64,000 nucleotides of DNA from Balaenoptera acutorostrata. Lineage: Eukaryota; Chordata; Mammalia; Artiodactyla; Balaenopteridae. A program made the position numbers and the translations under genes. The notes below the pieces were generated by a model that was given only the letters and a program-made list of their open reading frames with translations, was not told the DNA's origin and searched no databases. The DNA is taken from NCBI RefSeq assembly GCF_949987535.1, contig NC_080067.1, positions 60,880,405 through 60,944,404 of the forward strand, in the 5' to 3' direction. Of the stretch, positions 54,650 to 64,000 are shown piece by piece (position 1 is the first letter of the stretch; each line of letters starts with the position of its first letter).

Positions 54650-55242
54650 AAGGGTTAACTCAGTGGGCTTGGGATGCCTCAAGCCCTTTACATTCCAAAG
54701 AAAGAATTGGCCCTTAACTAGTTCCTGGGAGATAACCCCTAAACCCTTCCTGCCTGATAAGATTGTCCTTTTATACCTGAAACCTTGAATTACATCAGAT
54801 AGTTTAAGCCAACTAGATTTATGGTGAATGTCTATTTTTGTTCTCCTGGGCCCCTAGGACATGCTACATTAGTTTGACTTCCAGGGGTGGGAGGAGATAG
54901 GTAGAAACTGAACAGGTGCTCCTGGCCTACATGACTGACACCCAATAAAACCCTAAACACCAAGGCTCAGATGAGCTTCACTGGTAGGCAATACATCAGA
55001 CATGTTGTCACACCCGTTGCCAGGAGAATTAAGAGCTATTCAAGTGAGTTCCCTGAGAGAAAACAGCTAAAAGCCAGAGCCCAGCTTCTCCTGGACTCTG
55101 CCTTATGCACCTTTTTCATTTGCTGATTTTAATCTGTATTCCTTCCCTGTAATAAGACATAACCCTGAGTATAACAGCTTTCTAAGTTCTGTGAGTCCTA
55201 GTGGATCATAAAAAACTGACAGTGGTATAGGGACCCCCCAGC
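54650..55242 (+). mobile_element. ERVL-type solo LTR
   Basis: Sense LTR blocks in order: 'cttgggatgcctcaagccct', 'gcctgataagattgtccttt', 'aataaaaccctaaacaccaa', 'ttgccaggagaattaagagc', 'tgagttccctgagagaaaac', 'ccttccctgtaataagacat' (poly(A) signal zone) and 'agggaccccccagca' at the end. The pattern is that of LTRs of the ERVL group, old and diverged. Exact boundaries and subfamily are uncertain, and no viral coding region is present. Confidence 0.65.
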
Positions 55243-56189
55243 ACAGTTAATTTGAAAAGGATATTGCGTGGGGTGGAGTTAACAGAAGACAGATCATGGG
55301 CGAGAATAGCATGGGCCCATTTTTTCCAGAGATGGAGAAAGAAATTTATTTATATATTCACATGGCCTCAAAGTATCAACCATAGATTACTTATTTATCA
55401 CAAAGGGGTAATGTGGGTCTATAATGGAGAGCTCTGGTGGTCACCGCCTTAAGAAGTGATCAAGCTCAGCATCACCAACAGTGAGAAGACATGAGAGGTT
55501 GATGTGTAGAATTTAGACACATGTACACACACAAACCATATTCATACACACACCTGCCATTTATATGTGTAAAATATTTGCAATTCAATTATTCGTAACA
55601 TGAAAATTGGATTTAGTGTAGAAGAAATGTGGGAATTTTGGAAGGATGATTGCATGTATAGTGTTCTTGCATATAAACATAATTGAGTTTCTGAAATAGA
55701 ATGACAGTGTATATAAAATAAATCGTTTTCATTGTAGAGACCCATAGAATTATAAGGTCTTGGAGCTAAATGAAAATTTGGACGTTAGTATCACTGGCAA
55801 ATTAACATCCAAATAACTCTCTCTTTGGGTAGGATACCATGCTAGTAACTATTGTTGGGATGTGGATGAGATAGATACAAAGAAACAAAACAGCCTAACC
55901 CATATTCTTGAGAAACTCCAATTCCTGTTGGAAAGATCTGACACATTGCTTTTGTCAAGGCTGTGATTTTCATTTCCATAAACATCTTTGAAACTCTCCT
56001 ACTGAAAGATCATTGGAATCCTGGAATAAGCCAAACAAAAGGGTTATGTAAAGCCTCCTTTGAAAGACTAAATTATTCACTTTTCAATCCCAGTGCCCAA
56101 GGGCCCAATAAAATGCTCCAGAGAAATACCATGAGAGTTGAAATGCTGTTATCTTTGGAGGGTCTCCACACTGGAAATGTGACAACTGA
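55243..56189. other. Unique non-coding DNA
   Basis: No gene or repeat recognised; a short CA-rich patch lies at about 55517-55550. Confidence 0.45.
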
Positions 56190-56412
56190 GAGAGAGGAAA
56201 GAACTCTGGGCTAGAAGTCTTCAGACGTTGGCCAGGTCCCAGCTCCGCAGTGTGCTGGGTGTGTCACGTGGGGAAAATTACCTAACACCACTGAGCCTCA
56301 GTTTTCATTATATAATGATGTCGACAGTGATAACACTGAGGGCTACTGTAAAAACAAAATGGCTGAAAAACATGAAAGTGTTTGTCAATTCAGCACTCTG
56401 CAAATACTAGGC
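56190..56412 (+). mobile_element. MIR SINE
   Basis: Sense MIR: 'gaaagaactctgggctagaa', 'ggccaggtcccagctccgca', 'gtgtcacgtggggaaaatta', 'actgagcctcagttttcatt' and 'gagggctactgtaaaaacaa'. Confidence 0.6.
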
Positions 56413-57039
56413 AAGGAGAGTTGAAGGAGGCTTTAGGGGGTTGATTCCCAGACACTCACTCCCCCTCCTCTACCTTTCCCTTTTCTTCCCAGTTTCCACC
56501 TCCTTTCATTCAGAGTAGAAAGTTTGAAGGTCTCATGCTAACATTTATTAAAGCAGGACTTCATCAAGGAAAGTTCTAGAGGCTCCAACAGGAGAGATAG
56601 ACCTGACACTCTCACATTAAACATGACTTTGGGAAGAATAAAATACACACCTATACTAAATTCGACTGCTTGAACAAGGAACTACGTTGTTCTGGCAGGT
56701 TGCAAGGACCATCTTATATGCTAGGTACTTTCAAAAAAGTCAAGAAATTATTTGTTATGAAGAGTTTCTTAAAATGATGAGGCATATTCCTATAAGTTTT
56801 CTGGAAAAAATACACTTTCCCAAGTTGACTTATTATTTTATAAGGGTGCTTGAATATTAAGGAGAAGCATAGCTCTCTATTTAGATAAATTCTCCTGAAT
56901 CCAAGAGATAACTGGATAGAAGCTATCAAAAAAAAAACTCTCAATGCAGATAAAAATCAAAGCCACTGGCCCAAGATAAGAAAATTTTAGAAGTGCATGT
57001 ACTTTCATTCTTACTGGGAAATCAGGTCTCTGGTGACAG
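56413..57039. other. Unique non-coding DNA
   Basis: Nothing recognised. Confidence 0.45.
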
Positions 57040-57180
57040 AAAGAGTATTGGACAAGGAGTCAGTTCACTGGGGTTCAGCCAAGCCTTGGCCATGGACTCA
57101 TTTGGCTTTAGACAAATCACGTGACTTTTAGAGCCCCAGTTTTCTCTGGGTAAATTAGATGCATGTAAAGTGTTTTTCAT
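57040..57180 (+). mobile_element. MIR SINE
   Basis: 'aagagtattggacaaggagt', 'ggggttcagccaagccttgg', 'gctttagacaaatcacgtga' and 'gagccccagttttctctggg' follow the sense MIR order. Confidence 0.6.
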
Positions 57181-57974
57181 ATTATTTTAATCTCCTATTC
57201 TAACCTATATTTCATTTATAATTCTCCCTTTTCTAAAACTGAGAAATTGTGAGTTGGTCCTACGATATAACTATTTTCAATCTACTTGACTGAAATGGAC
57301 TTTAACTTCAGAATGAAATGCTTTTATGCTTAACCCCTGACATGAAGTGCAGTAATATTTCTCATCAGACCACCGATGAGCCAAGCACATACTGAGTTTA
57401 GCCTCCGAAATGTACTTATCACTGAATATTAATTTCACCATTCAACAGAAAATATATGAATTGAAAGTATAAATAAATGCGTTTTTTCCAACTGCTGGGG
57501 AACCTCTGAAATGACTCCTTTACTGACTTTATTGTGGATTAATTTATCTTCTCCAAAACCAGTATGTCTCTCAACGCACCTGTCTTAATCACCATGGCAC
57601 TTTTCCTCTGCTTTACCCTAACAATACTGCACTCACAGCTCTGCCCCATCTCTCTTCCCTGTGGACAACCTGAAGGGAAAACAAAAACAGAGGACTTGAT
57701 TTCTGTATCAACCTCTCTGAGGCTCTATTTATTCTTCTCTAAAGGGGGGATATTAATGCCTGCAGCACACATTACATCAAATACAAGTCAAACATGTTTT
57801 TACCTTTCAATATTTTAGCAAACAATTCACTCAACAGTGACTAAAAAAAATACACATGGTCTGTTTCTTGATAGTTAGATTTTTTTTTCAGCAATTTCTG
57901 CCCATATTCTAAATAGGAGAATGTTCATCCAATGCACAGTACCTTTTGCTAAATTCAATTTGACAGAAAGGTTT
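57181..57974. other. Unique non-coding DNA
   Basis: Nothing recognised except T/A runs near 57842-57890. Confidence 0.45.
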
Positions 57975-58780
57975 CAAATCCCTACCATGTGGCCTAGTTC
58001 CAAGCATTGTACTAAACTCTGGAGATGTAAAAATGAAAACAATACTAAGATGCTGTCTCTATGTTCACAGTGTTCCTATTTATTGGAGAGAGCACTCCCA
58101 TAAGTGAAAATAGCTAAAATCACATATATACACGTATGTATAATATTTGTTTGTTCATTATAATAAGTGCTACAACGACATGCTCAAAAATACTGTGGCA
58201 GCAACAAGGAAGGGACAGGTACTAATTCCTGCTAGGAGGTTCCAGGGAAGTTTCACAAGGAAGATGACATTTGAATAATAAAGAAGTTACCCAGTCAAAG
58301 AAGGAAGAAGAAGGAAAAAATGGTAGAGGAATCACCATGAGCAAAACCACAGAGGGCAGCAAGTGTGTAGAGAGTGGGGAAGACCAGCATCATCAGAGTG
58401 AATGATTCACAGGCAAAGTAACAAGAGATGCCTAGGATGTTAAATGTCATGCCAAGGATCTTAAACACCATCAGGTAGAAAATGTATAATGAACAAAGTT
58501 TTTTAGCTGTTGTTGAATGACTAAATTTCTCTTTGTTTTGAAATAACTCTGATGACAATATTGTTGATGAACTCTGGGTGGATAAACTGAAGACGAGGTT
58601 TAAATGAGGGAGACATGGGAGATATCCTCTTGGGGAAAGATAGGAATAGAGAAGTCAGATTCTAGAGACATTGAAGAGGCAGACCCAATTTCACTTGGTG
58701 ATCAGATGAGTATAGAGATGAAGGTAGAAGGAATTAGAAAGAGGGAAGAGTCTGAACTGATTCCAAGAGATCTAGTTTGG
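57975..58780 (-). mobile_element. L2 LINE, left part
   Basis: Antisense L2 from its 3' end: 'atgtggcctagttccaagca', 'aagatgctgtctctatgttc', 'gatgacatttgaataataaa', 'ggcagcaagtgtgtagagag' and 'ccaaggatcttaaacaccat' follow the antisense L2 order (tgtgccaggc, tccctgccctcatgg, aggtgacatttgagc, gcaagtgcaaag). It is interrupted by the L1 at 58781 and continues at 60335. Confidence 0.6.
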
Positions 58781-60321
58781 ATATGTCTCCTCAGGCAAGA
58801 GGGAAAAAAGGCAAAAATAAACAAATGCGACTACATCAAACTAAAAAGTTTTGCACACCAAAGGAAACTATCAACAAAATGAAAAGGTCACCTACTGACA
58901 GAGAGAAGATATTTGCAAATACCTGATAAGGGGCTAATATACAAAATATACATACAAAGAATTCATACACGTCAACATTAAAAAACTAAACAACCCAATT
59001 AAAAAATGGGCAGAGGACCTGAATAGTCATCTTGCCAAAGACATGCAAATGGCCAACAAGCACATGAAAAGAAGCTCAACGTCATTAATCAGGGAAATGC
59101 AAATCAAAACCACAATGAGATATCACCTCACGCCTGTCAGAATGGTTATTATCAAAAAGACAATAAATAGCAAGTGTCAGTGAGGATGTGGAGAAAAGGG
59201 AACCCTTGTGCACTGTTTGTGGGAATGTAAATTGGTGCAGCAACTATGGAAAACAGAATGGAGGTTCCTCAAAAAATTAAAAATAGAACTACCATATGAT
59301 TTAGCAATTCCACTCCTGGGTATTTACCTGAAGAAAACAAAAACATTAATTGGAAAAAACATGAACCTCTATGTTCATTGCAGTATTATTTACAGTAGCC
59401 AAGATACGGAAGCAACCCAAGTGTCCGTAAACTGATGAATGGATAAAGAAGATGTGGTACATATATACAATTGAATATTAGCCATAAAAAAAGAATGAAA
59501 TCTTGCCATTTGTGAAAACATGAGTGGACCTAGAAGGTATTGTGCTAAGTGAAATAAATCCGACAAAGAAAGACAGGTATTGTATGATTTCACTTATATA
59601 TGGAATCTAAAAAACAAAACAAATGAACAAACATAACAAAACATAGTTATAGATACAGAGAACAAGCAGGTGGTTGCCAGAGAAGAGGGAGTAAAAAGAA
59701 ATAGGTAAGAGAGATTAAGAAGTACAAACTTCTAGTTGCAAAATAAAGGAGTCTGAAGTATGAAATGTACAGTGTGGGGAATACAGTCAATAACTATTTA
59801 ATTTCTTTGTATGGTGATGGATCAAAATTAGACTTATTACGGTGATCATTTTGAAACATATGCATGTGTACATATGGTCATCATTTTGAAATGTACTACA
59901 CTGTGTGACAGGAACTAACATAGTGTTGTAGGTCAATTACACTTCGAAAACAAGCAAACTCATAGAAAAAGAGATCAAATTTGAGGTTACCAGAGGTGGG
60001 TGGGGGGAGGGAGGAGTGGGCAAAAGGTACACACTTCCAGTTATAAGATAAATAAGCACTAGGGATGTAACGTACAACATGATAAATATAATTCACTCTG
60101 CTTTATGGTATATATGAAAATTAAGAGAATAAATCCTAAGAGTTCTCATCACAAGGAAAGATATTTTTTATTTAATTCTCTATCTATATGAGATAATGGG
60201 TGTTCTATAAACTTACTGTGATAATCCTTTCATGTAATGTATGTAAGTCAAGTCATTTTGTTGAACACCCTTAACTTATACAGTGTTGTATATTAATGTC
60301 AATAAACTGGAAGAAAAAAGA
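58781..60321 (+). mobile_element. 5'-truncated L1 inserted in L2
   Basis: Sense L1, 1.54 kb. The C-terminal end of ORF2 is in pieces: NKCDYIKLKSFAHQRK near 58830, then a [20 protein letters not shown] stretch at about 59211. A 3' UTR follows, ending 'atgtcaataaactggaagaa'. Target duplications 'agatctagtttgg' (58768-58780) and 'agatctagcttgg' (60322-60334) differ at one base. Many stops; dead copy. Confidence 0.93.
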
Positions 60322-60334
60322 AGATCTAGCTTGG

Positions 60335-60720
60335 GGAATAAAGGAAAAGAAGCAGTGCTAATGGGAGAAGAAATGTGGAGGTTGACATTAGATATATAGA
60401 ATAGAAGGTGTCTTCCACACATCCAAGTGAAACGTTCAGTTGTTTCTTAGAAAAATGCAACTGAGCTCAAGTGAGAGGAGAATGCTAGACAGAGAGGATA
60501 AAAGGTCTCAGACTCACTGGTGCCTAAGTAGCAGCAGAGGTCACGAAAGTAGACGTGATAACCTAGGGGAAGTTTATACGGGAAGAAAAGAATAGAAATA
60601 ACAACAGGGCCCTGAGGAGTACCTACATAGCAGGGACTGAGAAAGAAGAGGAACCCAACAAAGAAGAAGGAGAAGAAGTGGTGGAAGATATTGGAGTAGA
60701 CCTAAGAGTCACTGTACGAA
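60335..60720 (-). mobile_element. L2 LINE, right part
   Basis: 'ccacacatccaagtgaaacg', 'agggccctgaggagtaccta' and 'gaagaggaacccaacaaaga' continue the antisense L2 (ggacatccaggtggagatg, cagaaccctgagggaaccc, aggaggagccagcaaagga) beyond the L1 insertion. Confidence 0.5.
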
Positions 60721-60949
60721 AGGGGAGAGAACAGAATAAACCCAAACACACAAGAGCGCAGGAAAAACCTATTCGGGGAGGCAGTGAGGACAACATGTGT
60801 GGTTGATTGTTCTGTTAACCAAGAAATTACCGGAAACACACACCAAAGGGAGAAACAGAGTGCTGCGCCCATCCAGCAAATCATAAGGCCTGAACTAACT
60901 CTTGGGAAGCAGGGTTAGCAAAAACGACTAAGTACCATGGAGGGAACCC

Positions 60950-61300
60950 AGCCTGGTCAGAGAGAGGATCTGGGAAAGATTTCCCTGAGGAGGTGTTGAT
61001 GGAGCTGAGATCTGGTGGGGAAATGAGAGTTAGCTGAGTGAGAAGGAAATGAAACAATATTACAAAAAGAGGGATATTCAGGTACAAATTCTCTATGGCA
61101 GGAGGGACAAGGGCCCAGAAGAAAGTCAGTGAGGTCTGAGCTCTGAGTCTGCGGGAAAGAACAAGCGTATGAAGTTGGGAGGTGGCAGGGAACCAGACCA
61201 GAAAGGACCCCACACAGCATAGTAATGAGAGGCCACTGAATGTCTCTCTCCCAACCTGAAACCAATCAGATTTTGCATTTTGAAATGATCCAGTCAAGAG
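60950..61300 (-). mobile_element. Second L2 LINE fragment
   Basis: 'ggaaagatttccctgaggag', 'gttgatggagctgagatctg', 'cagaccagaaaggaccccac' and 'gccactgaatgtctctctcc' reproduce antisense L2 blocks (ggaaggcctctctgaggag, gacatttgagctgagacctg, ggaccttgtaggcc, gccattggagggtttt). It repeats 3'-side blocks already seen at 57975-58780, so it is a separate copy or a duplication. Confidence 0.5.
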
Positions 61301-61589
61301 ATTTAGTGGCTAAATGTAGGAGACCCTATAAATAGAAGGAATGTGATTTTCAAAGATGTCTAATCACTAAGAGTGATTCATCCTAAGACATATCTTTGAG
61401 GCTAATATGCTCAGGATTCACACCTGCTTAATGAAAAACAGTGGGAAGGATTTTTATCTGCCCTTCTATTCATCCCAGGAGATAGACTCTTGTTTGCCAA
61501 AGAGCAATACCTGTTTGAGATACAGAGGTAGATCGTTGGTATCAAGAACCACAAATTTCCTGAAGGACCAGGAAATTATGTCCTTGCTT

Positions 61590-61890
61590 CTTTTAGAATA
61601 AATGCAAACTCTTTAGCAAAGTAAACTGAAACTGGAAAAGATCCTTTACAATCTGGCTCTGCCTACTTCTCCAACCTCACCTGCCCCTCCTCCCCCTCTT
61701 TACCTTTTGCTGCAGCCGTACTAAACCACTTGTGGCTCTCCATTCACATCAGTCTCTCTCATTTTTGGATCTTTGTCCCTGCTTTTGCTCTACCTGGGTA
61801 ATGCTTATGCATCCATCCTTCAGTTCAGAAGATGCTTCTCCCAGGAAGTCTTTTCTGAGTCCTCAACACTGAAGTAAATTGATACCCTAT
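61590..61890 (+). mobile_element. L2 LINE fragment
   Basis: Sense L2: 'atcctttacaatctggctct', 'gcctacttctccaacctcac', 'ctgcagccgtactaaaccac', 'tctttgtccctgcttttgct' and 'ctcccaggaagtcttttctg' match the L2 order (ctttacaatctggcccctgcctacctct, ccagccacactggcc, ggcctttgcac, gaggccttccctgac). Confidence 0.65.
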
Positions 61891-63394
61891 CCTGATGTCC
61901 ATGTGGTGCAAGGTGCACCACCTGTTTCCAACCTGGAGGCTCACCAGATTTCAAAATTTGAAAATCCACCTCCTAGATGTCATTCAACTGGCAGCTGTCA
62001 GGAAGGCAGAGGAAATCTGAGAGGCTGTGGCCAAGTAGAGGTCCACATAGTGGAAAGAAAATGGTCAGAAAGCAAGGAGATCGGGAACAAGTCAGTGAGT
62101 AAAATCTATTATTCTGTTGCTCAGAGAAATTATAAGGGATTATTTTGTGAACATGATGCTCATCTATTTTTTTAAAAGCACTTAGAAACAAGAGTAACAC
62201 AGTGGGAGATCATCACCAAGCCTCTTCCAACATCCAACAAGAGGATTCACTAAAAATCTTTCTCATTCCTTTAAAAATTTGATTTGCAAAATAGAAGTGC
62301 ATTTAGTCATGTAATTGAAGTTCAGGGATTTCAAGGAGAGTGAAATAATTTACAAAACAAAGAAAGGGATCTTTGTTTCTAGGAGATTCAGTGAGGGTTG
62401 ACTGAAGGAAACAAAGACTACGGAGGGAATGAAATATTGCCTCTCCTCTAATAAACATAGAATTTGGGGTATAGCACTGTGGTTTATTCCAACTTTTTGA
62501 TACTGAGCTGGACTGTGGCTTTTCCCGTCACTTCTCTCGGTAACATAATTATTTTTGCTTTATTTGCATGCCACATCACACAACCAGGAACCAACCCGAA
62601 CAACAGTATTATCATTTTTGGCAAATTCTTACACTTAAAGAAATTGGAAGAGATAGTGAAGGCAGATTCTCTAGCAATTCACAGTAATGTGACCATGCAA
62701 TTTATCAAGAGAGACACGGACTGCCAGTGATATTTAAAAATCAGTTTCAGGACTTGGAGGGTTTTACTAACATTACAGAGAAGTCTGAACAGCCAAAGTC
62801 CCCAACGACGGCAATGTAAGCTCAACCGTTGGTCCAAATGCTATCATTTTCGCCCTGCTCTGGAAATTAAGCAGCTCTGAGTTGATAAAGCCCATAATTT
62901 AACATGTAGGGCAAATTGCTAAAGCACTTGACCAGAGAGGTACTAATCTTCCTTTCCTATGTGAACTCAAACTGACTCCTGACAGCAAAATCAATTGAAG
63001 AGATTTACCCTAGGGATAGCTTCTAAACAGCAGTGTAATCAGGAGATAAGGAAATTGATGGAGAGTGCGTTATCATAGCCATCCACCAACACGCCACCAG
63101 CTGCCAAAGGCTTCCCACAGTCCTGAGCCTAGAGTTGCATCAGAGATCCTCTCAAGCAAATCGAATTGAACTCAAGGTATTTAGAGGTCAAGAAACCTTT
63201 TCCCATATTGATTTAATCTCCTCACCTGAAACACTTGTGGTCGAGCAAATTTGTCACATTGGTTTCCAGAGGCAGCAATAGAATTATTTTTTTTTAAAAC
63301 AAAAACAAACAAACAAAATAAACAAACCTCTGCTTTTCCATGTTTTACAGAATGCTTTGAGCTATGGGCTCCATGTATTTGATGGCTGACAAAT
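61891..63394. other. Unique DNA with AAAC run
   Basis: No gene recognised. 62790-63130 is repeat-free, retains some CpG and looks CNE-like. An AAAC repeat with adjoining T run lies at about 63283-63326. Confidence 0.45.
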
Positions 63395-63407
63395 ATCGAT
63401 GAAAAGA

Positions 63408-63533
63408 GGGACTTCCTGGCAGTCCAGCGGTTAAGACTCCGCACTTCAACTGCAAGGGGCACGGGTTCAATCCCTGGCTGGGGAACTAAGATCCCACATG
63501 CCTCGCGGTGCGGCCAAGAAGTAGGAAAAAAAG
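63408..63533 (+). mobile_element. Short CHR-1-type SINE
   Basis: A 126-bp tRNA-related SINE: head 'gggacttcctggcagtccag', B-box-like 'cgggttcaatccc', 'gaactaagatcccacatgcc', then 'gcggccaagaagtagg' and A-rich tail. 13-bp duplications 'atcgatgaaaaga' (63395-63407) and 'attgatgaaaaga' (63534-63546) differ at one base. Confidence 0.93.
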
Positions 63534-63629
63534 ATTGATGAAAAGATACTTACAGCCTCATTGCCCCATTGCTACATGTTACGTCTTGAGACCCCCGCCT
63601 CCATCCCTACAGCAGAGAATGCAGTGTGG

Positions 63630-63830
63630 TGCTGTAGAAAACGCAAGCATATCTCAGTGTGAACCGCCATTCTATAGCTTGCTAGCCGTGTATACTTGAG
63701 CAAGTGTTTAACCTCCTGGACTGTTTCCTTACCTGTATTTTTTTTTATCACCTGCCTCCAAGGGTTGTTATGAGAATTGAATGAAATAACATAGATAAAG
63801 TACTTACACAGGCCATGACACAAAAGAATG
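63630..63830 (+). mobile_element. MIR SINE
   Basis: Sense MIR: 'tagcttgctagccgtgtata', 'cttgagcaagtgtttaacct', 'ggactgtttccttacctgta', 'aagggttgttatgagaattg' and 'gataaagtacttacacaggc', in MIR order to its 3' end. Confidence 0.75.
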
Positions 63831-64000
63831 TAAACACTATTTTCCTTTATTCTTTTCTTAGTACTAATGTTTGGTCTGAGTATTGTATAAGTTTAAATCT
63901 CCTGTCTAAATATCAGAGCACGCTTGGAGTAATACCAGGAAAGGACACCCATCCCAAAGCTGAAATTCCCATTATTTTCTCTCTACACATTCGTTAAGCA

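Noticed and set aside
54650..55242. A provirus associated with the ERVL-type LTR
   Set aside because: There is no second LTR and no gag/pol-like frame in the flanks, so only a solitary LTR can be supported.
59640..60320. Apparent duplication inside the L1 3' UTR (two similar 'ggttgccagag/ggttaccagag ... acttcyagtt' modules)
   Set aside because: I recall the same two-module arrangement as a normal feature of some old L1 3' ends, so it is not specific to this locus.
1..64000. CRISPR array, operon, prophage or other prokaryotic system
   Set aside because: The sequence is dominated by mammalian SINE, LINE and LTR elements, with no spaced identical repeats, no ribosome-binding sites and no dense coding.

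Overview
This window is nuclear DNA from a mammal, most probably a cetacean (whale or dolphin). The main evidence is ten copies of a tRNA-derived SINE of the CHR type, eight on + and two on -. They share a head beginning GCTTCCCTGGTGG and ending in short A- or AATAAA-rich tails. A 7.2-kb L1 has the 3' end and 5' UTR that I associate with cetartiodactyl/cetacean L1. The rest is AT-rich, CpG-poor DNA with old mammalian repeats (MIR, L2, MLT1-type LTRs, old L1, hAT-type DNA elements). The family and clade assignments come from recognising the sequences, not from a database search.

I find no host protein-coding gene, no intact RNA gene and no CRISPR array. Every long reading frame I can interpret is a broken L1 ORF, an antisense shadow of a SINE or L1, or a chance frame. 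The window is therefore either gene desert or one large intron.

Layout. 1-8.4 kb: mostly unique sequence with eroded MIR, L2 and L1 pieces, plus a CpG-retaining stretch near 4.2-4.6 kb. 8.4-9.6 kb: two MIRs in series, an MLT1 solo LTR, a palindromic DNA element and an exact 40-bp tandem duplication. 9.6-20.6 kb: mostly unique, with L2 and MLT1 remnants, two convergent CTCF-like motifs, a diverged ~70-bp tandem array and a 15-bp triplet. 20.6-23.7 kb: a MIR split by a 5'-truncated L1, itself split by a SINE and by a piece of a younger L1. 23.7-33.6 kb: unique DNA, including a homeodomain-motif-rich candidate element at 24.5-24.7 kb, with four SINEs and several MIR/L2 pieces. 33.6-36.6 kb: old antisense L1 carrying two SINEs, one of which has carried along downstream sequence (3' transduction). 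36.6-43 kb: unique DNA, a solo MLT1 LTR with intact 5-bp duplications and a perfect 17-bp inverted repeat. 43.56-50.78 kb: a full-length, minus-strand, inactivated L1 inserted in an older L1. 50.8-64 kb: unique DNA, an ERVL-type LTR, an L2 split by an L1, further MIR/L2 pieces and two short CHR-1-type SINEs.

The story is one of insertion history, not of a pathway. Target-site duplications (TSDs) let the order of many insertions be read directly. The most interesting leads are the SINE 3' transduction, the antisense splice signals and ORF in the L1 5' UTR, the perfect hairpin at 42.02 kb and the candidate regulatory segments. I see no clear evidence of a wholly new biological system.
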